A stretch of DNA of 64,000 nucleotides from assembly GCF_014205335.1 (NCBI RefSeq), contig NZ_JACHNH010000001.1:4272501-4336500 (forward strand), read 5' to 3'. Both the position numbers and the translations under genes were made by a program. The first letter of the stretch is position 1; each line of letters starts with the position of its first letter. Below are positions 35,842-43,467 of the stretch, piece by piece. The notes beneath the pieces were generated by a model. The model saw nothing but the letters and a program-made list of their open reading frames with translations. It ran no database searches and was not told the origin of the DNA. Source of the DNA: Amorphoplanes digitatis. GTDB taxonomy: Bacteria > Actinomycetota > Actinomycetes > Mycobacteriales > Micromonosporaceae.

Positions 35842-36707
35842 TGTTGTTCCTTCCCACCGGTGGCGTCGCCGATCGCGATGACGGGGTTGGTCAGCGTCCC
35901 GAGCGCCGCGGACGTTATCTCGATCGTGTCACCGGGTCGCACGGTGAAATCGGCGTCCGGTACGACGCCGGTGCCGGTCAGCAGCACCACACCGGCCGGA
36001 AAGCTCAGCGCGCGGAACAACCAGCCGGCCAGCTCCGCGAAGCCGCGGACCATCGCCGACGTCGAGGTCGTCGCGGCGTACGCCTCGTGGTCGTCACGCA
36101 GCACCCGCAGCCCGATCGGGAACGGACCCGGGCCGGCCGCCCAGCTCGGCACGATCGCCGGGCCCACCGCGCAGGAGCGGTCGTAGATCTTCGCCTGCGG
36201 CAGGTAGAGCGGGTTCTCACCCTCGATCGACCGGCTGCTCATGTCGTTGGCGAGCGTGTAGCCGAACACCTCCCCGGCCGCGTTGAGGACCAGGCCGACC
36301 TCGGCCTCGGGCACGTCCCAGCCGGAGTCGGCGCGGATACCGACGGCGTCGCGGTCGCCGACGACCCGCCACGGGCTGGACTTGAAGAAGATCTCGGGGC
36401 GGTCGCCGTCGTAGACATGGTCGTAGAGGAAGCCGTGCCCGGACTCCTCCTTTCGCCCGTCGCGGCTGCGCAGGTACGTCACCCCGGCCGCCCACACCTC
36501 CTGCTGGTCGACGGGTGCGAGCGTCTCCTCGCCGGGCATGCCGCCGCCGGCCTCGCGGGCGGCGGCCTCGACCATGGCCCGGGCCCGGTCGAGCGGCAGG
36601 GCGAGCAGGCCGGCGAGGGTGCCGTCGAGCTCGCCCCACTCGCCGTCCTGGCACACCGCCCAGCGGGACACGTGGCCGGCACGCAGGCGGTGAAGGGAGA
36701 TCGGCAT
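35838..36707 (-). CDS. FAH-family protein, 2-keto-3-deoxy-pentonate dehydratase-like
   Basis: A 289-residue fumarylacetoacetate hydrolase-family enzyme. Motifs: VWAAGVTYLRSR, the metal acids in VPEAEVGLVLNAAGEVFGYT, and ANDMSSRSIEGENPLYLPQAK. The early domain (about 1-75) matches the extra N-terminal part of 2-keto-3-deoxy-D-arabinonate dehydratases, and AAGVTY..S is their typical site. It would dehydrate a 2-keto-3-deoxy sugar acid to 2-oxoglutarate semialdehyde, the substrate for the dehydrogenase encoded next, whose start overlaps this stop. An IclR gene lies divergently upstream. Confidence 0.85.
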   Translation of the reverse strand: MPISLHRLRAGHVSRWAVCQDGEWGELDGTLAGLLALPLDRARAMVEAAAREAGGGMPGEETLAPVDQQEVWAAGVTYLRSRDGRKEESGHGFLYDHVYDGDRPEIFFKSSPWRVVGDRDAVGIRADSGWDVPEAEVGLVLNAAGEVFGYTLANDMSSRSIEGENPLYLPQAKIYDRSCAVGPAIVPSWAAGPGPFPIGLRVLRDDHEAYAATTSTSAMVRGFAELAGWLFRALSFPAGVVLLTGTGVVPDADFTVRPGDTIEITSAALGTLTNPVIAIGDATGGKEQQ

Positions 36708-36726
36708 GTGACCGTCCTAAGTCCGT

Positions 36727-36740
36727 GTAACCATGGCTAC
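36727..36740. promoter_or_regulatory. Palindrome between the FAH operon and the IclR gene
   Basis: GTAACCATGGCTAC is an almost perfect 14-base palindrome midway between the divergent FAH-family and IclR genes. It may be an IclR operator; its sequence differs from the GTTCGA repeats before the transporter genes. Confidence 0.35.
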
Positions 36741-36808
36741 CCTGTTCAGGTGTTGTTCCGTGTGTGGATCGCCGACACGGGTCCGGCATCTCGAAGGGAC
36801 TCATCGAC

Positions 36809-37579
36809 ATGCCCCGTGTGGTACCGGCGGTCATCCGCGCGCTCGACATTCTCGAACTGTTCCTGGACCGCCCCCAATTGTCGGCCCGCGAGGTGGCGGA
36901 GCGGCTGGACCTGCCCCGCACCACCGTCCACGAGCTGCTGGTCACGCTCGTGGCTCGCTCGTACCTGATCTCCGTCCCGGGCCAGCCGGTGCGGTATCGG
37001 CTCGGCATGCCCCTGTTCCAGCTCGGCGCGGCGTTCGCCGGCCGGCTTGACCTGGTCCGCGAGGCGCAGAGCGTCGCGCGGGACGTGGCCGCGGCGTGCG
37101 ACGAGGCGGTCCACGTGGCCGTGCTCGACGGCGCCGACGTCGTCTACCTCGTCAAGGTCGACAGCACGCATCCCGTACGGATGGTCTCCGGGGTCGGGCT
37201 GCGGCTGCCGGCACACTGCACGGCGGTCGGCAAGATTCTGCTGTCGAGCCTCGATCGGCCGAGCCTGGACACCGTCCTGGCCAAGGGCGCCCTGCCGGGC
37301 ATGACGCCGGACAGCATCACCGACCCGGACGCTCTGCGCGCGCATCTCGATCACGTCCGTGCCGAGGGCGTCGCGGAGGACATCGGCGAGTCCGACGGCG
37401 CCATGCGCTGTGTGGCCGCGGCGATCCGGGACCACTCCGGCGCGACCGTCGCCGCCATGAGCGTCTCCGCGCCGATCATCCGCTGGACCGCGCGGGCGCA
37501 GGTGGAGTGGCGGGACCTGGTGCGCGAGGGCGCGGCAACGCTGTCGACCCGCATGGGGTACGCGACTCAGTCGCGATAG
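36809..37579 (+). CDS. IclR family transcriptional regulator
   Basis: A 256-residue IclR regulator: N-terminal winged helix (AVIRALDILELFLDRPQLSA..VAERLDLPRTTVHELLVTLV) and a C-terminal effector-binding domain with the conserved RLPAHCTAVGKILLSSL block. A GAAGGGA ribosome-binding site precedes ATG 36809. It stands between the divergent sugar-acid operon and the downstream ABC importer genes, the usual layout for a repressor sensing the imported sugar acid or its 2-keto-3-deoxy product. Confidence 0.92.
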   Translation: MPRVVPAVIRALDILELFLDRPQLSAREVAERLDLPRTTVHELLVTLVARSYLISVPGQPVRYRLGMPLFQLGAAFAGRLDLVREAQSVARDVAAACDEAVHVAVLDGADVVYLVKVDSTHPVRMVSGVGLRLPAHCTAVGKILLSSLDRPSLDTVLAKGALPGMTPDSITDPDALRAHLDHVRAEGVAEDIGESDGAMRCVAAAIRDHSGATVAAMSVSAPIIRWTARAQVEWRDLVREGAATLSTRMGYATQSR

Positions 37580-37660
37580 CCGGACGCCACATCGAGACAT
37601 TGACACCTCTCACGGTGTTCCTCTACCGTCGCGTCCACACCATACGGTATATCGAACTCT

Positions 37661-37749
37661 GTTCGAAATGTCGAACAACGGCGCTGCCACACGCATCACG
37701 CTCGCGGCGCTGCCCGGTAGGCGGAACACGCGAAATCTCTCATTCGAAC
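37661..37749. promoter_or_regulatory. Candidate regulator operators before the importer genes
   Basis: GTTCGAAATGTCGAAC (37661-37676) is a perfect inverted repeat of GTTCGA with a four-base spacer. A TCGAAC half-site lies just before it (37652-37657, ATCGAAC) and another inside CATTCGAACAATC (37741-37753). The cluster sits between the IclR gene and the sugar-binding protein gene and probably controls the importer. Confidence 0.55.
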
Positions 37750-37820
37750 AATCACCCAGCGGATCGGCGGCGGTGACGGCCCGGCCTCGGCGGTGAGGGA
37801 GATGAAGGAGGCGAACGGCC

Positions 37821-39251
37821 ATGCAGGAACGCCCGTTGTGGTCTCGGCGCGAACTCTTGGGGATGGGGGCGGGGGTGCTCGGCGCGGCCGGCCTGGCCGC
37901 GTGCGGGGGCACCTCCGACTCGGCACCCACGGTGCAGGCGGAGGTGCCGAAGGAACTGGTCGACGCCGCGGCGTCGATGAAGGGCTCCTCGATGGGGGTG
38001 CTGTCGCAGAAGCTGTATTCGACGGCGGCCAACGAACAGCTCGACGGATCGATCAGGAAGTTCGCCACCGCCACCGGGACGAAGATCGAGAACAGCCTGG
38101 TCCAGGCCGACGCCGGTGACGTGGTGGCCAAGATCGACGCCGAGGTCAAGGGCGGTGTACCGCGGGACCTGGCGTTCATGACCGACTCGCGGTTCGTGGC
38201 GCAGTTCCACGCGCTGGGCGATCTCGAGGACGTGACGGACGTCGTCACGGCGCTGACGGCCAAGTACGGCGAGCCCTGCGCCGAGGCCAAGAACTTCTGC
38301 GTCTTCGACGGCAAGTGGTTCGCGATCCCGTACCACTTCATCGGGATCGGGTCGTTCCTGCGCAAGGACTGGATGCAGGAGAAGGGCGTCTCGCCCAAGG
38401 ACGTCTACACCTGGGAGGAGCTGCGGGACCTGTGCCTGGCGATCTCCGATCCGGGCAAGCGCCGGTTCGGCTGGGGCATGACGGTGAACCGGTCCGGCGA
38501 CGGCAACGGCCTGATCGAGGCGCTGATCAACTCCTACGGCGGGGCGATCGCCACAAACGACGGCAAGAAGGTCGCGTTCGACTCACCCGAGACGGTGCAG
38601 GCCGTGACCTTCCTGGGCGACATCTACACCAACCCCCGGTACAAGGCGATGCTGCCGCCGGGCGTGGCCAGCTGGACCGACACCAGCAACAACGAGAACT
38701 GGCTCGCCGGAGTCCTCGGCTACACGCGCAACAGCTTCAGCGTCTACGCGGACTCCAAGACCAAGAAGAATCCCGTGTACGCCAACACGCACGTCTTCTC
38801 CGACTGCATCGGACCGGCGACCGACAAGTCCCTGCTGCTCGGCCAGTCACAGGGTTTCGTCGTCTTCAAGGGCGCCAAGAACCCGGCGCTCGCCAAGCTC
38901 CTGGCGCAGTACCTGGTCAGCGCGCCCGCGCTGGTCGGGGTGGCGAAGGAGGCACCCGGCCTGGTCATGCCCGCCTGGGAGAAGGTCTGGGACGCCGATC
39001 CGTACTTCACCGGCGGCGACCCGGCGTTTCCCATGGTGCGTAACCTGTCCCAGCAATCGCTGCCGCTGTCCACCAAGAACGGCCTGACCTTCCCGCAGAA
39101 GGCCAGCGCCGGCCAGCAGGCCGTCGTCGCGGCCTACGTACTCACCGACATGATGCAGCAGGTCGTACAGGGAACGGCGGCCGCTCAGGCCGTACGGGCG
39201 GCCCACGAGAAGATGGTGCGGATCTTCACCCAGCAGGGGCTGCCGCAGTGA
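37821..39251 (+). CDS. Extracellular solute-binding lipoprotein (sugar ABC importer)
   Basis: A 476-residue substrate-binding protein of the carbohydrate (family 1) type. The N-terminus has a twin-arginine pattern (SRRELL) followed by a lipobox LAAC with Cys28, so it is exported and lipid-anchored. The body has the typical two-lobe layout with DVVAKIDAEVKGGVPRDLAF, YTWEELRDLCLAISDPGKR and AFDSPETVQAVTFLGDIY. It is the ligand-capturing part of the importer whose permease gene starts inside its stop codon. A GGAGGCGAACGGCC ribosome-binding site precedes ATG 37821. Confidence 0.92.
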   Translation: MQERPLWSRRELLGMGAGVLGAAGLAACGGTSDSAPTVQAEVPKELVDAAASMKGSSMGVLSQKLYSTAANEQLDGSIRKFATATGTKIENSLVQADAGDVVAKIDAEVKGGVPRDLAFMTDSRFVAQFHALGDLEDVTDVVTALTAKYGEPCAEAKNFCVFDGKWFAIPYHFIGIGSFLRKDWMQEKGVSPKDVYTWEELRDLCLAISDPGKRRFGWGMTVNRSGDGNGLIEALINSYGGAIATNDGKKVAFDSPETVQAVTFLGDIYTNPRYKAMLPPGVASWTDTSNNENWLAGVLGYTRNSFSVYADSKTKKNPVYANTHVFSDCIGPATDKSLLLGQSQGFVVFKGAKNPALAKLLAQYLVSAPALVGVAKEAPGLVMPAWEKVWDADPYFTGGDPAFPMVRNLSQQSLPLSTKNGLTFPQKASAGQQAVVAAYVLTDMMQQVVQGTAAAQAVRAAHEKMVRIFTQQGLPQ

Positions 39252-41266
39252 GTTCGGTCCGTTCGGCGCCGGCCCCGGTGACGCGGGCATCCCCGCCACC
39301 GGGGCCCGGCTCCCTCACGAAGGCCCAGCGGTGGCTGGGTCGTGACTGGCGGCTGGCGGCACTGTTCCTGGGGCCGACGGCCGTGCTGGTCGGTGCGCTC
39401 GTGCTGGTGCCGATCGTCAGGTCGATCGTCACGAGCACCACCGAACGGCACGGGCAGGACACCGTGTTCGTGGGCCTGGACAACTACCTGGCCCTCGCCG
39501 GCGACGAGCAGTTCCGCACGGGCGTGGTGAACTCGTTCGTCTTCACCGCGTACGCCGAGGTGTTCAAGGTGGTCCTCGGGCTCGCCGCGGCCCTGCTGCT
39601 GCATCGCCTGCGGCACGGGCGGGCACTGGTGACCGGCCTTCTCCTGATGCCGTGGGTGGTGCCGACGGTGGTGACGGCGTTCAGCTGGCGCTCGCTGCTC
39701 GACCCGATCTTCGGCAGCGTCAACACCCTGCTCACCGCGTCGGGGATCGGGCCGCTGCTGGCCGGCGCGCATCTGGTCGACGGCTGGCCCGCCGGCTGGC
39801 TGTCCGACCCGTCGCTGGCCATGCCGTCCGTCATCCTCGTCAACGTGTGGAAGGGGGTGCCGTTCTTCACCGTCTGTTTCCTCGCCGGGCTCAAGGCCAT
39901 CCCGGCGGACCAGTACGAGGCGGCGACCATCGACGGCGCCTCGGCGTGGCAGCGGTTCGTCCACGTGACGCTGCCCGGACTGCGCCACGTGATCACCGTG
40001 ACCGTCACCCTCTCGTCGATCTGGACGTTCAACAACTTCGACCTCATCTGGCTGCTGACACAGGGCGGCCCGGGCGACGTGACCGCGCCGTACGTGCTCG
40101 TCGCCTATTCGAAGGCGATCCTTCAGCTCCAGTACGGCGCGGGCGTGGCGGTCACGCTCGTCATGCTGCCGATCATCGCCGCCCTGGTGTTCGTGCTGGT
40201 CCGTATGTTGCGCCAGGACGCCGGCACCCGGCCACCCCGGCGTACCCGGGCGGCGCCGTGGATCGGGCCGGCCCGAAAGGCGCTGCCCTGGGCGGGCGCC
40301 GCGGTCGTCACCGGCCTGCTGGCCTGGGCGTCACCGCAGATCTTCTGGAAGGCGGCGGTGGTACTCGGCGTGATCCTGCTGATCGCGGCGGCCGTCGGCC
40401 GGGTGGTCTCGGGGCTACAGGCACACGGAGGTCGTCGCGCGTCGTCCCTGGTGTCGGGCTGGGGGTCCGGTGTCGCCCTGGCCGGGTTGCTGGCCTTCGT
40501 GCTGGGCCCGCTGTACTGGATCGCCGTCACGGCCTTCAAGTCCGAGGGCCAGGTCGTCACGCGCGAACATGACCTGTGGCCGACGCCGTGGACCTTGGAG
40601 CAGTTCGGCGCCCTGTTCACCAACCAGCCGTTCGGCCGCTGGTACCTCAACACCCTGCTGGTGTCCGCGGCGTCGACCGCGGTGGCACTGATCTGCGCGG
40701 CCCTGGGCGGCTACGCGCTGGCCCGGCTGCGGTTCCGCGGTGCGCAGGGCTTCACCGTCACGGTGCTGCTCACCTACGTGATGCCGGGTGCGCTGCTGTT
40801 CATCCCGCTCTACCAGCTGCTCATCGGGGTGCGGCTCGCCGACTCGATGTGGTCGCTGGTGCTGACGTACCCGACCTTCACGCTTCCGTTCGCCACCTGG
40901 CTGCTGGCGGGGTACTTCGCGTCCATCCCCGCCGAGCTGGAGGAGGCCGCACTCGTCGACGGCTGCACCCGCGTCCAGGCGTTCCGCCAAGTGGTGTTGC
41001 CGCTCGCCAAGCCCGGGCTGCTGGCGGTCGCGCTGTTCACGCTGACGAATGCCTGGAACGAGTTCCTCTTCGCCTTCGTGTTCATCACCAAGGACGAGTA
41101 CAAGACGCTCCCGGTGGGAATGCAGTCGATGATCGCCGGGGACGTCGTGCCGCAGGGACAGCTCGCCGCGGCGTCGCTGCTCGTCAGCATCCCCGTGGTG
41201 GTCATGTACGCCTTCGGCCAGCGCTTCCTGACCGAGGGGCTCACGGCAGGCGCGGTGAAGGGCTGA
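39248..41266 (+). CDS. Fused MalF-MalG-type ABC sugar permease
   Basis: A 672-residue membrane protein joining two permeases normally encoded separately. The MalF-like half (about 30-320) has the EAA loop EAATIDGASAWQRFVHVTLP near 223; the MalG-like half (about 405-672) has EAALVDGCTRVQAFRQVVLP near 565. The linker (about 335-400) adds two extra transmembrane helices (AGAAVVTGLLAWASP and AAVVLGVILLIAAAV), which would bring the second half back to the cytoplasmic side with correct topology. GTG start overlaps the binding-protein stop. No ATPase gene is nearby, so a shared MsiK-type ATPase is expected. Confidence 0.85.
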   Translation: MSSVRSAPAPVTRASPPPGPGSLTKAQRWLGRDWRLAALFLGPTAVLVGALVLVPIVRSIVTSTTERHGQDTVFVGLDNYLALAGDEQFRTGVVNSFVFTAYAEVFKVVLGLAAALLLHRLRHGRALVTGLLLMPWVVPTVVTAFSWRSLLDPIFGSVNTLLTASGIGPLLAGAHLVDGWPAGWLSDPSLAMPSVILVNVWKGVPFFTVCFLAGLKAIPADQYEAATIDGASAWQRFVHVTLPGLRHVITVTVTLSSIWTFNNFDLIWLLTQGGPGDVTAPYVLVAYSKAILQLQYGAGVAVTLVMLPIIAALVFVLVRMLRQDAGTRPPRRTRAAPWIGPARKALPWAGAAVVTGLLAWASPQIFWKAAVVLGVILLIAAAVGRVVSGLQAHGGRRASSLVSGWGSGVALAGLLAFVLGPLYWIAVTAFKSEGQVVTREHDLWPTPWTLEQFGALFTNQPFGRWYLNTLLVSAASTAVALICAALGGYALARLRFRGAQGFTVTVLLTYVMPGALLFIPLYQLLIGVRLADSMWSLVLTYPTFTLPFATWLLAGYFASIPAELEEAALVDGCTRVQAFRQVVLPLAKPGLLAVALFTLTNAWNEFLFAFVFITKDEYKTLPVGMQSMIAGDVVPQGQLAAASLLVSIPVVVMYAFGQRFLTEGLTAGAVKG

Positions 41267-42005
41267 CCGGGCGGCGCCAGTCGCGGTAGCGGGTCTCGGC
41301 GAGGACCGTGTCACCGTCGGGCACCAGCGTGCCCTCGCCGAGCTCAGCTCCGAAGTAGCGGGCATGAGGATCCGCCACGACCGTACGCGGATCGTTCCGG
41401 GCGGCCAGGGCCTCCCGGAAGAATTCGTCCATCCGGACCCGCTCGGGCCCGGCGACCTCGACGTGGCCGTTGAGCGGCGGCCCGACGGCGACCCGGGCCA
41501 CCGCCCGGGCGACGTCGTCGCCCGCGATCGGCTGGAACATCACCGGGGCCACCCGGACCGTGCCGTCGACGGTGGCGGCGTCGGCGATGCTGCCCACGAA
41601 CTCGAAGAACTGTGTCGCGTGCACGATCGAGTACGGGATAGAGGCTTTCCCGATCAGCTGCTCCTGAGCGATCTTCGCCCGGAAGTAGCCGCTCTCGGGT
41701 AGACGGTCGGTCCCCACCACCGACAGCGCGACGTGGTGTGCGACGCCGGCGACCGCCTCGGCGGCGAGCAGATTACGCGTGGAGGTCTCGAAGAAGCTCA
41801 TCACCGCGCTGTCCTCGAAGGACGGCGAGTTGGAGACGTCGATCACCACGGACGCGCCGGCCAGCGCGCCGGCGAGTCCGTCACCGGTGAGCGTGTCGAC
41901 CCCGGTGTTCGGTGATGCCGCGACCGCCTCGTGGCCCTGATCCCGAAGCCTCGCCACGAGCTTCGCACCGATCAGGCCGGTACCACCGATTACGACGATC
42001 TTCAT
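41241..42005 (-). CDS. NAD(P)-binding SDR/NmrA-like protein
   Basis: A 254-residue atypical short-chain dehydrogenase. The nucleotide loop IGGTGLIGAKLVARL (about 6-20) is followed by VVIDVSNSPSFEDSAVMSFF and the substrate-side block PYSIVHATQFFEF. The canonical YxxxK becomes YFRAK, retaining Tyr and Lys. Such proteins include NmrA-like redox sensors and quinone reductases. The GGAAGG ribosome-binding site supports ATG 42005. Its 3' end overlaps the permease gene's 3' end by 26 bases. Confidence 0.8.
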   Translation of the reverse strand: MKIVVIGGTGLIGAKLVARLRDQGHEAVAASPNTGVDTLTGDGLAGALAGASVVIDVSNSPSFEDSAVMSFFETSTRNLLAAEAVAGVAHHVALSVVGTDRLPESGYFRAKIAQEQLIGKASIPYSIVHATQFFEFVGSIADAATVDGTVRVAPVMFQPIAGDDVARAVARVAVGPPLNGHVEVAGPERVRMDEFFREALAARNDPRTVVADPHARYFGAELGEGTLVPDGDTVLAETRYRDWRRPVSPSPRLP

Positions 42006-42106
42006 GGCAATCCTTCCCCGGGTATCCGGGCACACCCGGTCACAGGTTCCGATTGCGTAATTCTGCCCGATGCGGCGCGATGACGGCAGGCAAACAGACC
42101 TGGAGG

Positions 42107-42327
42107 TCAGGCTGGTCCTGGGCGCGCATGGGTCATCGCCCACTCGAGCGCGTAGTCGGCGACCTGCTCCCAGCCGGGCTCGACACCGGTGAAGTGTGAG
42201 CGGTCGGGGAACTCGTAGGTCTCCGTCGTCGCCGTGGAGTTTCGGTACTTGTTCGCGTTCGATCGGATCACCGAGGGCGGCATCAGATGGTCCTTGCCGC
42301 CCATGATGAACAACAGCGGAGCACGTC
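42107..42327 (-). pseudogene. Truncated alpha/beta hydrolase, C-terminal fragment
   Basis: About 70 residues identical in pattern to the end of alpha/beta hydrolases: APLLFIMGGKDHLMPPSVIR (catalytic Asp region), then YRNSTATTETYEFPDRSHFT with the catalytic His, and ADYALEWAMTHA before the stop. No start codon or nucleophile elbow exists upstream; beyond about 42330 the frame is GC-rich noise over the next gene. The first two thirds are missing, so this looks like a gene decayed by deletion. Confidence 0.6.
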
Positions 42328-42421
42328 GTCCCCCTCCACGGCGGCGGCCGCGACCAGTGAGAGCCGGAACGTCGGCCCGCGTGACCGGGCGGTGTTGGTG
42401 TGGCGTGTCTAGGCTGGGCGC

Positions 42422-42982
42422 GTGGACAGCCGAGCGGTCGAGGTCGAGGAGTTGGCGCGCGCGGCCGCCGCCGGCGATCCCGCCGCGCTGCACGCCCTCC
42501 TGACCGTGCTTCGCCCGGACGTGCTGCGGATCTGTGCCCGGTTCCTGCCGAACCGTGAGGACGCCGAGGACGCCTGCCAGGACGCGCTGCTCGCGCTCAC
42601 CCGGTCGATCGGCGGCTTCGAGGGCCGCTCGTCGTTCCGCACCTGGCTGTACGGCCTGACCGCCAACCGCGCCAGGTCGACCTACCAGCGGCTGCGCGGC
42701 CGCTTCCTGGCCGAGTCGGGCGGCGTGCCGCTGCCCGACCGCCCCGACCCCCGCAGAACCAGCGTGGTGGCCGGCACCCGCCTCGACCTGCTCGACGCGC
42801 TGGAGCGGCTCCGGCCCGACCTCGCCGAGGCGGTGGTCCTGCGGGACCTGCTCGACCTCAGCTACGCCGACATCGCCGCCCTGACGGCGGTGCCGGAGGG
42901 CACCGTGAAGTCCCGCATTCACCAGGGCCGTACGCAGCTGCGCGTACGCCTGCTGCCGGAACCGGAATGCACCGCCGGCTGA
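42422..42982 (+). CDS. ECF-type RNA polymerase sigma factor
   Basis: A 186-residue sigma factor. Region 2: LRICARFLPNREDAEDACQD, then SSFRTWLYGLTANRARS. Region 4: LRDLLDLSYADIAALTAVPE and GTVKSRIHQGRTQLRVRL. Region 1.1 is absent and no obvious anti-sigma is encoded; the lipoprotein gene that follows overlaps this one by 16 bases. A GTG start at 42422 gives the typical length. It heads a cluster with lipoprotein, Ser/Thr kinase and domain-sharing secreted protein and may switch that envelope system on. Confidence 0.88.
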   Translation: MDSRAVEVEELARAAAAGDPAALHALLTVLRPDVLRICARFLPNREDAEDACQDALLALTRSIGGFEGRSSFRTWLYGLTANRARSTYQRLRGRFLAESGGVPLPDRPDPRRTSVVAGTRLDLLDALERLRPDLAEAVVLRDLLDLSYADIAALTAVPEGTVKSRIHQGRTQLRVRLLPEPECTAG

Positions 42983-43467
42983 CGGCGGGTGTCCTCGCCG
43001 CGTCGCTGGCCCTGGCGGGATGCGCGGCCGAGTCGCCGGTCTCACCGCTACCGACCGAGGCGGCACCCTCCGTCCCGGCACCGGCCGTGTCCATCAGCGT
43101 CCCACCGACCACGCCGGCCACGAGCACGCCGGCCACGCGGGCGCCGTCGCGCCGGTCGCCGGCCGCCACCCCGCGTACGAGCCGCACGTCCACGAAGCCG
43201 ACGCCGTCGTGTGAGGGTGCGGTGGTGCACACCATCGACGCCGCCGCCGACGAGCTGTCGCTGATCCCCGCGATGTGCGTGGGTACCGGCGCGGTGCTGC
43301 GCATCGAGAACATCGGGCCGGGCGAGGTCACCATCGACTCACCGGACCTGGTCGCGCAGCACTACGAGGCCGGCGTCGTCGAGGTGCGCTTCGTGCGCAG
43401 GGGCACCGTCGTCGTGACGATCCCGCAGGGCGGCGACGCCTACGACATCACGGTCGTGGTCCGCTGA
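42967..43467 (+). CDS. Lipoprotein with an unnamed Cys/NIGPG domain
   Basis: A 166-residue lipoprotein: signal peptide MHRRLTAGVLAASLALAGC (lipobox LAGC, Cys19), a Pro/Ser/Thr-rich spacer to about 80, then one ~85-residue domain (CEGAVVHTIDAAADEL ... CVGTGAVLRIENIGPGEV ... GTVVVTIPQGG). The same domain occurs twice in the protein encoded two genes downstream. The two conserved cysteines may form a disulfide. It overlaps the ECF sigma gene and is probably co-translated with it. Function unknown; the envelope location and neighbouring kinase suggest signalling. Confidence 0.75.
   Translation: MHRRLTAGVLAASLALAGCAAESPVSPLPTEAAPSVPAPAVSISVPPTTPATSTPATRAPSRRSPAATPRTSRTSTKPTPSCEGAVVHTIDAAADELSLIPAMCVGTGAVLRIENIGPGEVTIDSPDLVAQHYEAGVVEVRFVRRGTVVVTIPQGGDAYDITVVVR

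Noticed and set aside
42366..42410. GGAAC followed by CGTGTC as ECF promoter of the second sigma gene
   Set aside because: The two elements are about 33 bases apart, far more than the usual 16-17, so it is not a credible promoter.
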